Origin: Microcaldota archaeon
GTDB lineage: Archaea; Micrarchaeota; Micrarchaeia; Micrarchaeales; CABMGC01
Reading direction: 5' to 3'
DNA: 35,388 nt
Assembly: GCA_021848065.1 (NCBI GenBank)
Contig: JAJZNA010000032.1
Span: 1-35,388 of the forward strand
Shown piece after piece: positions 17,357 to 24,330 of the stretch. Made by a program: the position numbers and the translations under genes. The first letter of the stretch is position 1, and each line of letters starts with the position of its first letter. The notes under the pieces are model-generated. The model saw nothing but the letters and a program-made list of their open reading frames with translations. It did not search any database and was not told where the DNA came from.

Positions 17357-17698
17357 CTTTCTGAGACGACGGCTGGCGGCAGGCCTTCTCAGGTTCCATA
17401 ATCCTTCCATCCCGCAATATACTTCGCCTGCGTCAGGCTGGAAATCTAACAGGCCAGCGCCCAGCCCGATAATATTTGCCCTGCAGCTGCCCATCATGGC
17501 AGGTTGGACAACCTCCTGCTTTGTGTTGCGCAGACCTGCATGGTCTTCATACCCCCTCCCCTGGCCGCTCTCTAGCTGCTATTGGCGCTACATCATACCA
17601 ATATATAATGTTCATGATAATCCTTCTACCTAGGATATGGGATGGCCGGCGCGCTCTTGCAGTGCTGTGTGCTTCTGGGAAAGGTGCATATGTGCAGT
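17357..17698. other. Long non-coding gap before the ribosomal genes
   Basis: About 340 bases between the two divergent promoters. An 81-codon ORF at 17476-17721 has no recognisable features and is poor protein. I looked for tRNA arms, the SRP RNA GGAAG loop region and RNase P conserved blocks on both strands and could not identify any. GC-rich segments with local self-complementarity (for example GGCCAGCGCC, and CCTGC/GCAGG pairs) leave a structured RNA possible. Confidence 0.4.
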
Positions 17699-17708
17699 GT
17701 ATAAAAAC
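17699..17708 (+). promoter_or_regulatory. TATA box of the uL30-uL15 operon
   Basis: GTATAAAAAC is centred about 46 bases before ATG 17750, which would give a leader of about 20 bases that includes AAGGTCT as a weak Shine-Dalgarno. Confidence 0.5.
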
Positions 17709-17749
17709 CTTTCTGAACTAATAAATATGAGATTTAGAAGGTCTAATTT

Positions 17750-18175
17750 ATGAAGGCTGATTTGAACAACAAGCTGATAGCGGTAATACGCGTGAGGGGA
17801 AGGATAGGCGTAAGGAGAAGCATAAACGAGACCCTCTCAAGGCTCAACGTCAAGAAGGTCAACAATCTCTCTTTGGTGTTCGGCACCGCTGCCAATCTTG
17901 GCATGATAGAGAAGTGCAAGGATTTCGTAACGTACGGGCCTGTAGAAGAGGGAGTTCTCGCAAAGCTCCTGGATAGCAAGGGCTCTAAAGTGTCCAAGGA
18001 TGATATTTCATCCATGATGTCCGGCAAGAAGAGGGCCCGCGATGTTCTCAAGCTTCCAATAACAATGCATCCTCCAAGGCGCGGATACGAGGGCATAAAG
18101 CAGAGCTTCGCCGTAGGAGGCGCACTCGGATACCGCGGCGAGAAGGTAAACGAGCTTATAAAGAGAATGGCATAA
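17750..18175 (+). CDS. rpl30: Large ribosomal subunit protein uL30
   Basis: 141 residues, longer than bacterial L30 as is normal for archaea. LIAVIRVRGRIGVRRSINET and LRLNVKK-like residues form the conserved N-terminal fold; VTYGPVEEGVLAKLL and KLPITMHPPRRGYEG are typical of the archaeal C-terminal part. It binds 23S rRNA in the large subunit. The next gene is uL15 after 9 bases, the standard archaeal spc-operon order. Confidence 0.93.
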   Translation: MKADLNNKLIAVIRVRGRIGVRRSINETLSRLNVKKVNNLSLVFGTAANLGMIEKCKDFVTYGPVEEGVLAKLLDSKGSKVSKDDISSMMSGKKRARDVLKLPITMHPPRRGYEGIKQSFAVGGALGYRGEKVNELIKRMA

Positions 18176-18184
18176 GGTTGTATT

Positions 18185-18571
18185 ATGGTAATCAGAAACA
18201 AGAGCAAGTCAAGGAAATACCTGGGCACAAGGCGATGGGGAGCAGGAAACATAAAGAACAGGAGAGGCGCAGGAAGCAGGGGAGGAGTAGGCCGTGCAGG
18301 AAAGAAGCATAAGTTCACGCGCATAGTAAAGTATGAAAGGGAGAGGCTGGACCACCGCGGTTTCACGCCATGGGGAAGGAAGAAGCTCAATGAGATAAAC
18401 CTGGATGGGGTCTCAAAGGCCGCACAGGGCAAGAATGAACTCAGCCTGCGCGGATACAAAGTGCTCAGCAGCGGTACTTTAACCGCACCTGTCAAGGTCT
18501 CTGCCAGCAGGTTCTCCAAGAGGGCCGCAGAGAAGATAAAGAACGCTGGCGGGGAGGCTGTGCAGCTGTAG
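18185..18571 (+). CDS. rpl15: Large ribosomal subunit protein uL15
   Basis: 128 residues, very basic at the N-terminus. GTRRWGAGNIKNRRGAGSRG and GRAGKKHKF match the glycine/arginine-rich rRNA-binding tail of uL15, and the C-terminal SASRFSKRAAEKIKNAGG is the conserved globular end. It follows uL30 in the usual order. In many archaea secY comes next; here a glycosyltransferase gene follows after 7 bases, so the ribosomal operon has been broken at this point. Confidence 0.93.
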   Translation: MVIRNKSKSRKYLGTRRWGAGNIKNRRGAGSRGGVGRAGKKHKFTRIVKYERERLDHRGFTPWGRKKLNEINLDGVSKAAQGKNELSLRGYKVLSSGTLTAPVKVSASRFSKRAAEKIKNAGGEAVQL

Positions 18572-18578
18572 TGTATCC

Positions 18579-19754
18579 ATGGAAAGCCTCAACATCGCCT
18601 TCTACACCGATACTTATCTTCCGAGCATGGATGGGGTTGTAACTTCTACACTTAATTTCAAGGAGGAGCTTGAGCGCCGCGGACACAAGGTGTATGTCTT
18701 CGCCACCGGTGACATGAAGTCAGCGCGCAAGTTCGCAAAGAAGGACGTATTCGTATATCCGGGCATGGAGTTCAAGCCATATCCGCAGTATAATGTCGCC
18801 CTGTTTCCATACAATTCACTATTCAAGCTATCAGAGCTGGGCATAGACCTCATACACGTGCAGACGCCCATGGTGATGGGCTTTGCCGGAATGATGGCGG
18901 CCAAGATGCTGCGCATACCTATCGTAGGATCGTTCCACACATTAGTTACCAACCGACCCATAGTCGATGCATATTATCCAAAGAACAGGCACCTCAAGCG
19001 ACTGGCCAAGGCGTCAATGCTAAAGTACCTGAAGTTCTTCTACAACCGATGCGACGCGGTGATAGCACCTACGGATACCGTCAAGCGCATGCTCAATCGG
19101 TCCGGGATAGATGATGTACACGTCGTTCCAAACTCTGTCGACACGTCTCTTCTCAGGCCGGGCCCATCGCCAAAGGCCCTTCGCAGGTCTCTGGGCGTTC
19201 AAAAGGATGGCAAGGAGATACTCTACCTGGGCAGGCTGAGCAGGGAGAAGAAGATAGAGGTGCTTCTAAGGGCAGCCAAGTCCTTAATGGAAAAGGATGA
19301 TGGCATAAGGCTTGTAATAGGTGGCACCGGTCCGGCCGAGCACCACTACAAGGCCATGGCCAAGGAACTCGGCATAATGCAGAACACAACATTCACCGGT
19401 TTCGTGGAGAAGTCCATGCTGCACAAGATGTATCTGTCGGCAGATGCCGTCTGCCTTCCGTCAACATTCGAGACGCAGGGCATAGTTGTCCTGGAAGCGA
19501 TGGCATGCGGGAAGCCTGTAGTCGGAGCGGATTATCTGGCCATAAAAGAAATAATAGTCAACGGCAGAAATGGGGAGAGGTTCAGGCCTGGTGATTATAC
19601 TTCCTGTGCCAAAAAGATAGAAAAGGTTTTAAAGAGTAGTGACGATTATAAAGACAGTGCTGTTGAGACGGCAAGGGCGTTTTCAAAAGAAAGGGCAACG
19701 GATAGGTTACTTGATGTTTATAGCCTAGTTTTATCAAAGAAGGCGATTTACTGA
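18579..19754 (+). CDS. GT4-family glycosyltransferase
   Basis: 391 residues with the GT-B fold. The N-terminal domain starts IAFYTDTYLPSMDGVVTS and has HVQTPMVMGFAG. The C-terminal nucleotide-sugar domain has LYLGRLSREKKIEVLL, GGTGPAE and the retaining-enzyme motif around STFETQGIVVLEAMACGKPVV (Glu-x7-Glu). The pattern resembles mannosyl- and diacylglycerol-glucosyltransferases, so membrane lipid or surface-glycan synthesis is likely; the acceptor is unknown. Its TGA stop overlaps the proposed CTG start of the next gene (CTGA), placing it in the operon with the coiled-coil and nuclease genes. Confidence 0.9.
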   Translation: MESLNIAFYTDTYLPSMDGVVTSTLNFKEELERRGHKVYVFATGDMKSARKFAKKDVFVYPGMEFKPYPQYNVALFPYNSLFKLSELGIDLIHVQTPMVMGFAGMMAAKMLRIPIVGSFHTLVTNRPIVDAYYPKNRHLKRLAKASMLKYLKFFYNRCDAVIAPTDTVKRMLNRSGIDDVHVVPNSVDTSLLRPGPSPKALRRSLGVQKDGKEILYLGRLSREKKIEVLLRAAKSLMEKDDGIRLVIGGTGPAEHHYKAMAKELGIMQNTTFTGFVEKSMLHKMYLSADAVCLPSTFETQGIVVLEAMACGKPVVGADYLAIKEIIVNGRNGERFRPGDYTSCAKKIEKVLKSSDDYKDSAVETARAFSKERATDRLLDVYSLVLSKKAIY

Positions 19755-20449
19755 GCGAGGATATTAAAACAGAAAAGCCTGCGAATGCAGGGGAGGCCAC
19801 TGCGGCACAGACAAGTGCTCCGGCCGCAGCTCCAAAGGCTCCATCCGCACCGCTCTCCAAGCTGGACCAGCTTAGGGCGGACATAGACGCGGAGAAGAAC
19901 CGCAGGTTTGGCCTCATAAAAGACATAAAGTCTGCAAGGAAGAGGCTTGCCTACAAGGCAGCCGACAAGATAGCAATATCACAGCTATCCGAGATAAGCA
20001 AGAATACTACTAAGAACATAGGCTTCCTGAGAAGGAGGAAGGAGCAGCTCGAGTTCAGAATCGCCACTGAGGCCTTCACGCCTGAGGCAGAAAGGGACCT
20101 CATCATGAAGAAGAATGCAGTGGAGATAGAGCTAGAGGAAGCCCTCAAGTCATTCAGGCTCAGGAAGAAGCTCGAGTTCATAGACGGCGACATCGTCCAG
20201 CTCGAGAAGCAGCTTGTGGAGCTTGACGAGAAGATAAAGGAGTCAGACAAGAAGCTTGACGTGCTATACGGCGAACTCAGATCCATAACAGGGGCGGCGA
20301 CCAGAAGGCCGCAGTTCGACAGGGATAGGAAGCAGCCAAGGGAGCAGCCAAAGCCTCAGGAAGTAAGCCTCGCAGACATCGCCGTGATAAAGGAGAAACG
20401 GTCCGATAAGCAGGAAAGGGAAGAGTCTGACGAGTCGGTGTTGAATTGA
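19751..20449 (+). CDS. Coiled-coil protein with apparent CTG start
   Basis: The track lists only the last 114 codons (ATG 20105), but the frame is open from 19724 and coding-like throughout. The best start is CTG 19751, in the overlap CTGA with the upstream stop, seven bases after AAAGAAGG (Shine-Dalgarno). This gives MSEDIKTEKPANAGEA..., about 232 residues. An Ala/Pro-rich N-terminal segment is followed by long charged helices (KLDQLRADIDAEKNRR, ELEEALKSFRLRKKLEF, VQLEKQLVELDEKIKE) predicted to form coiled coils, and an Arg/Gln/Glu-rich disordered tail. No family is recognised with confidence. Its tight linkage to the downstream nuclease gene suggests a shared RNA-related role, as inference only. 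Confidence 0.75.
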   Translation: MSEDIKTEKPANAGEATAAQTSAPAAAPKAPSAPLSKLDQLRADIDAEKNRRFGLIKDIKSARKRLAYKAADKIAISQLSEISKNTTKNIGFLRRRKEQLEFRIATEAFTPEAERDLIMKKNAVEIELEEALKSFRLRKKLEFIDGDIVQLEKQLVELDEKIKESDKKLDVLYGELRSITGAATRRPQFDRDRKQPREQPKPQEVSLADIAVIKEKRSDKQEREESDESVLN

Positions 20450-21756
20450 AATTGACTTTTTATGGGGCGGCTGGCGAAGTTGGGCGCAGCTGCATACTTC
20501 TGGAGAGCGACAAGGCCAAGATACTTCTCGATGCCGGCATAAAGCTCGGCAAGGAAGTCGAGTTTCCTCTAATAACTGATCATGAGCTAAAGGCTCTAGA
20601 TGGCGTTGTGATAAGCCATGCGCACCTTGACCATTCGGGGTATGTCCCGCACATATACTCCGTAGGCTACGAGGGCTTCATGTACGCCACTAAGCCGTCC
20701 TTCGAGCTCAGCAACGTGCTGATCAGCGACTACATGCGCATATCGACCCCTACCAATGTGGCAAAGGACAGCGTCTCGCGCATGCAGCGGCACACGCGCC
20801 TCATGGAGTTCCACCAGGAGTTTCGGATAAACGACCTCACGCTCAAGTTCCTTCCTGCAGGTCATATACTGGGCAGCGCCATGATAGAGGTTAGCGACGG
20901 AAAGAATGTTCTGCTCTACACTGGTGATATCAACCTGAGGACCACCAAGCTGCTGGATCCCGCATACTCGGAGCACCTTAAGGCAGACACCCTAATAACG
21001 GAATCAACCTACAGCGGCCCGGATGATGTCTTCCAGTCAGAGAAGAAAGTTATAGACCAGATGCTTGCAAGCATAAAGGAGACTATACTCCAAGGGGGCA
21101 AGGTGCTCATACCAAGCTTCGGGGTCGGCCGCGCGCAGGAAGTTCTTATGGTTCTTGACGACTACATGAAGTCCGGGCTGATACCGCCTGCAAAGCTCTA
21201 CATGGACGGGATGATAGGCAAGGCCATGAGGATACACCGCCACAATGTAATCTATTGCAGGGACGAACTCCAGAAGCGCATACTCCTTAACGATGACGAT
21301 CCATTCAAGTCCAAGAACTTCTATGTTGTCACAACCAAGCAGCAGCGTAACAGGATAATACACGGCAGCGAGTCCGCCATAGTTGTGACCACGAGCGGCA
21401 TGCTCACCGGCGGGCCAATACTCACGTACCTCCTCCACATGGCTTCAGACGCCAAGAATAAGATGCTTCTTGTGGGCTTCCAGGCCGAAGGCACTCTCGG
21501 AAGGGAGTTCGAGAACGGCGCCAAGCATGTAAAGATAGACGAGAAAGACGTCACTGTGAACCTCAAGGTGGAGAAGTACCATCTGTCTGCTCACGCCGAC
21601 AGGCAGCAGCTGCTCACGCTGATAGGCAAGATAGACGGGCTCAAGCGCATATTCATAGTGCACGGGGACCCCGCAAAGTCTAAGGACTTCCAGCAGGCGA
21701 TCAAGAGCAAGTACGAGACTTATCTGCCAGAGCTTGCAAGCCACTACGAATTCTAA
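20446..21756 (+). CDS. Beta-CASP metallo-beta-lactamase ribonuclease, aCPSF2-like
   Basis: 436 residues from TTG 20446, which overlaps the previous stop as TTGA. Motif 2 is SHAHLDHSGYVP (His58, His60, Asp62, His63). LPAGHILGSAMIEV and LYTGDINLR carry further zinc ligands. The beta-CASP domain includes TESTYSG, LIPSFGVGRAQEVLMVL, TTSGMLTGGP and HLSAHADRQQL, ending with IVHGDPAKSKDF. There is no N-terminal KH domain, so it is aCPSF2-type and not aCPSF1. Family members are endo/5'-exoribonucleases in mRNA processing and decay. Its stop overlaps the stop of the convergent gene. Confidence 0.9.
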   Translation: MKLTFYGAAGEVGRSCILLESDKAKILLDAGIKLGKEVEFPLITDHELKALDGVVISHAHLDHSGYVPHIYSVGYEGFMYATKPSFELSNVLISDYMRISTPTNVAKDSVSRMQRHTRLMEFHQEFRINDLTLKFLPAGHILGSAMIEVSDGKNVLLYTGDINLRTTKLLDPAYSEHLKADTLITESTYSGPDDVFQSEKKVIDQMLASIKETILQGGKVLIPSFGVGRAQEVLMVLDDYMKSGLIPPAKLYMDGMIGKAMRIHRHNVIYCRDELQKRILLNDDDPFKSKNFYVVTTKQQRNRIIHGSESAIVVTTSGMLTGGPILTYLLHMASDAKNKMLLVGFQAEGTLGREFENGAKHVKIDEKDVTVNLKVEKYHLSAHADRQQLLTLIGKIDGLKRIFIVHGDPAKSKDFQQAIKSKYETYLPELASHYEF

Positions 21757-22388
21757 TTTCTCCTCATAACTGCGCCGAACTTTGAAACATACTCATTAGC
21801 GTATGCAATAAATGTCGCGTCTGCAGCCATCCCGCTAACCATGTCCATAGACACTTCCGGGTCCAGAAGCATTATCTCCCCTTTATACGTGCGCATAATA
21901 TTGCCAAATGTCAGGTCCCCATGCCATATGCCTGCCTTGTTTATTGTTGAAACGATGCTTATGGCTCTTCGCAATACGTCCTGCATATTTTTGAATATCC
22001 CCTCCCTTCCCATACCTTCGGCGTGAAGCGAGTTGCTGTATTCTATCAGCGTCTCTCCCATTATGTGCGAGGTGGCATGCCCGACATCTACGCCTAGATG
22101 CCTTAGCAGGCACACTGCCCCAGGCGAATTTTGAGGTATCATGGCGTTTATATCGTCCATGCGCAGCAGCTGCATCATGGCAGTGCCCCTATCGCGCGAC
22201 TTCATTGCAGTGATGTTTCCCCTAGGCAGACAATCAAACACTGGATTTAAGCCTACTGCATCGAGGTCTGCCTTAACGTGCACTTTTCTAGGCTCCCATC
22301 CAAATTCCTTTAGCTGCGCCGCCAGATCCCTCGTCTCTGGGGATATGTCCGCTATCTTCATGCTTCCGTCCTTTGCCTTTAGTGCCAT
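21753..22388 (-). CDS. Small kinase-fold protein (Bud32/RIO-like catalytic loop)
   Basis: 211 residues. GIWHGDLTFGNIM matches the HGDLTxxN catalytic loop of Bud32/RIO and aminoglycoside-phosphotransferase-type kinases, and MLLDPEVSMD occupies the metal-binding (DFG-like) position with Asp-Pro-Glu. The N-terminal lobe is short and the glycine-rich loop and invariant Lys are not obvious, so ATP use is uncertain. A KAE1-linked Bud32 would normally be more conserved; this is more likely a divergent paralog. The start is ATG 22388 or ATG 22361. Convergent with the nuclease gene, with stops overlapping by three bases. Confidence 0.6.
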   Translation of the reverse strand: MALKAKDGSMKIADISPETRDLAAQLKEFGWEPRKVHVKADLDAVGLNPVFDCLPRGNITAMKSRDRGTAMMQLLRMDDINAMIPQNSPGAVCLLRHLGVDVGHATSHIMGETLIEYSNSLHAEGMGREGIFKNMQDVLRRAISIVSTINKAGIWHGDLTFGNIMRTYKGEIMLLDPEVSMDMVSGMAADATFIAYANEYVSKFGAVMRRN

Positions 22389-22420
22389 AATAGAATAAGC
22401 CCTCTTGCCTAAATATTGTA

Positions 22421-22915
22421 TTAGCCCCTGCGCGCATTTTCCACGAGCTTAAGCTCTGACAGGACAGCGGCCACATCCTCGCGCCCCATCGACTTGATTG
22501 CCGCGTCAACTGTCTTTCCAAGCCCTTCAATCTCCTTGCGGCGCGCTGCAATCCTTTCATCTGCTTCCGAAGCAGACTGCCTTGCTGCCTTTACTACTGC
22601 TGTCGCTGGGCTGTCCCCGTTCCTTATTAACTCTGCTATAAGCGCTTCCCTTCTATCTGCCCTACTGCTTTCTGCTGCCTGTGCCGTCAGTGTATATGCA
22701 GGGAATGCCCCTTCCTCCTTCTTGGTTGCAAATCCACGGCTTCTCAAAACTCCACATACCTCTTCATGTCCCAGTCTTCCTACTGCATTCCTAATCATGG
22801 AGCTGAAGGTATATGTGTCCATGGTCTGCTGCCCCGGCCCCCTTAGTGATGGTGACAATTCTCCTGCGCGTTCTCCTTGTCTTAGCCCTCTACTTCTAGA
22901 AGCCATAAAAACCAT
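22421..22915 (-). CDS. Hypothetical helical protein
   Basis: 164 residues (161 from the alternative ATG 22906). Family not recognised. The first 30 residues are Arg/Gly/Ser-rich and probably disordered (RSRGLRQGERAGELSPSLRG). The middle and end are helical with many charges (EADERIAARRKEIEGLGKTV, GREDVAAVLSELKLVENARR). There are two imperfect internal copies of a GxEEVxxVL-type segment: GHEEVCGVLRSRG and GREDVAAVLSEL. No membrane segment is seen. It lies just upstream of the kinase-fold gene (32 bases) on the same strand and may be cotranscribed. Codon-like composition supports it being real, but nothing indicates function. Confidence 0.55.
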   Translation of the reverse strand: MVFMASRSRGLRQGERAGELSPSLRGPGQQTMDTYTFSSMIRNAVGRLGHEEVCGVLRSRGFATKKEEGAFPAYTLTAQAAESSRADRREALIAELIRNGDSPATAVVKAARQSASEADERIAARRKEIEGLGKTVDAAIKSMGREDVAAVLSELKLVENARRG

Positions 22916-22949
22916 AAATCTCGCCTAATCTCTTCTCCTCCTGCATCTT

Positions 22950-22981
22950 ATTTTAAAATAGCTATTTTGGCCAAAATATTT
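22950..22981. promoter_or_regulatory. Chain of overlapping AT-rich palindromes (possible operator)
   Basis: Four perfect palindromes overlap end to end: ATTTTAAAAT (22950-22959), AAAATAGCTATTTT (22955-22968), ATTTTGGCCAAAAT (22964-22977) and AAATATTT (22974-22981). They sit 35 bases upstream of the hypothetical gene's start and about 120 before the TauE-like gene, in a divergent promoter region. The arrangement resembles tandem half-sites for a dimeric regulator. Confidence 0.45.
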
Positions 22982-23038
22982 CCAAATGTTTGTTATAATG
23001 TCCAGGCCCCATGCCTTCATGCGCAACCTTTCGGCAAG

Positions 23039-23050
23039 GCATTTAAATGC
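23039..23050 (+). promoter_or_regulatory. Palindromic TATA region of the TauE-like gene
   Basis: GCATTTAAATGC is a perfect 12-base palindrome with a TATA-like core, about 58 bases before ATG 23103. It would give a leader of roughly 30 bases. No strong Shine-Dalgarno precedes the ATG. Confidence 0.4.
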
Positions 23051-23102
23051 GAAGTACCAATCATTAACGTAAATGCCTGCTTCGCATTGACGGTGCAGTA
23101 AA

Positions 23103-23951
23103 ATGATGCCCCTAATTTACCTAGCTATACTCATGGCGATAGGCATATTCGCAGGCTTCGTGGGGTCCATGACTGGCCTTGGCGGTGCGGTAGTGATAAT
23201 GCCTGCGCTTACCCTGCTGCTAGGCATCCCCATAGAGCATGCCACAGGCGCAAGCCTCGTAGCCACCATAGCCACATCGAGCGGAGCGGCCACAGCATAC
23301 GTCAGGGACAAGATATCAAACATAAAGATAGGCATGTCTTTGGAGATAGGCACCACCATAGGCGCCATAATCGGGGCCCTCACCGCAGCATTCGTCTACT
23401 CCCACAATCTCTCGTTCGTAATATTCATACTCTTCGGCGTTGTCGTGCTCACATCTGTCTATCCGACCCTGAGGCGCGGCGACGATGAGAAATCGGCAAG
23501 GCCGGATAGCACAACAAGGATATTCCAAATGCACGGCAGCTACTACGACAAGGCGGAGGGCCGGCGAATAAGCTACAACGGCATAAGATGGTGGCTAGGC
23601 GAGATTGTGATGTGGGTTGCGGGATTCATATCCGGGCTCCTGGGCGTGGGCTCAGGGGTGCTCAAAGTTCTTGCGATGGACTCGGCAATGCATCTTCCAG
23701 TCAAGGTGAGCACTGCTACAAGCGATTTCATGATAGGAGTCACTGCCATAACCGGCGCAGCTATATACTGGGCGCTTGGCTACATCGTGCCAAGCTTGGT
23801 CGCTCCCATAATAGTCGGCGTAGTCGCAGGCGCGTACCTAGGCAGCAAGACAATGGAATCATCGCACAGCACCAGTATAAGGAGAATCTTCATAGCGATA
23901 CTTGTCATAGTTGCGGTTGAGATGATATCTAGGGGGTTGGGCTTCTCATGA
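23103..23951 (+). CDS. TauE/SafE (TSUP) family anion transporter
   Basis: 282 residues, about eight membrane segments in two repeats. Each repeat begins with the family signature: FAGFVGSMTGLGGAVVIMPAL near the N-terminus and FISGLLGVGSGVLKVLAMD in the second half. A hydrophilic loop (around residues 120-165) separates the halves. Family members export sulfite, sulfoacetate or related organosulfur anions, or take up sulfur compounds; the substrate here is unknown. ATGA overlap with the DUF1634 gene shows the usual TauE-DUF1634 pair. Confidence 0.9.
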   Translation: MMPLIYLAILMAIGIFAGFVGSMTGLGGAVVIMPALTLLLGIPIEHATGASLVATIATSSGAATAYVRDKISNIKIGMSLEIGTTIGAIIGALTAAFVYSHNLSFVIFILFGVVVLTSVYPTLRRGDDEKSARPDSTTRIFQMHGSYYDKAEGRRISYNGIRWWLGEIVMWVAGFISGLLGVGSGVLKVLAMDSAMHLPVKVSTATSDFMIGVTAITGAAIYWALGYIVPSLVAPIIVGVVAGAYLGSKTMESSHSTSIRRIFIAILVIVAVEMISRGLGFS

Positions 23952-24253
23952 CAAACGTCGACATGTACAAGATAATATCCTGGTCCTTAAGGATAGGCGT
24001 AGTGGCCAGCGCCCTGCTGCTACTTATAGGCATTGCATTATCGTACTCCGGCATCCAATCCTTGTCTAATCAGGGAGAATATATCCTGACTATAGGCATA
24101 TTCGTCCTGTTTGCCACCCCGGTCGCCAGGGTGGCTATGTCCATCGCTTCGTTTGCCATTGAGAGGAACTGGCTCTATGTGCTCATAACCTCAATTGTCC
24201 TAGCCAACATACTCATAGCGCTATTCGTTATACCTGCTCTGCTGCGCCCCTGA
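23948..24253 (+). CDS. DUF1634 small membrane protein
   Basis: 101 residues with three hydrophobic helices: SALLLLIGIALSYSGI, ILTIGIFVLFATPVARVAMSI and VLITSIVLANILIALFVI. Length and helix pattern, including the TPVARVxxS motif, fit DUF1634, which is found beside TauE/SafE transporters in many archaea and bacteria. The start overlaps the TauE stop by four bases (ATGA). Probably an accessory subunit of that transporter. Confidence 0.82.
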   Translation: MTNVDMYKIISWSLRIGVVASALLLLIGIALSYSGIQSLSNQGEYILTIGIFVLFATPVARVAMSIASFAIERNWLYVLITSIVLANILIALFVIPALLRP

Positions 24254-24297
24254 AACCTACGCCTGCACGAGCGAGATACCAGAAATGCGGAAACACC

Positions 24298-24306
24298 AAT
24301 ATAAAC
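24298..24306 (+). promoter_or_regulatory. TATA box fixing the ClC start
   Basis: AATATAAAC is centred 29 bases before ATG 24331. The tracked start TTG 24307 lies immediately next to this TATA box and cannot be on the mRNA, so ATG 24331 is the start. Confidence 0.6.
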
Positions 24307-24330
24307 TTGTCTGCCTTCATTCTTATCGGT

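Noticed and set aside
17357-17698. SRP RNA, RNase P RNA or tRNA
   Set aside because: The conserved blocks of these RNAs could not be found on either strand.
17743-18519. 258-residue minus-strand ORF
   Set aside because: Antisense to uL30 and uL15, whose identity is certain.
20105-20449. 114-residue ORF as the complete coiled-coil gene
   Set aside because: The same frame is coding-like for 350 bases upstream and joins the previous gene with a CTGA overlap and an SD.
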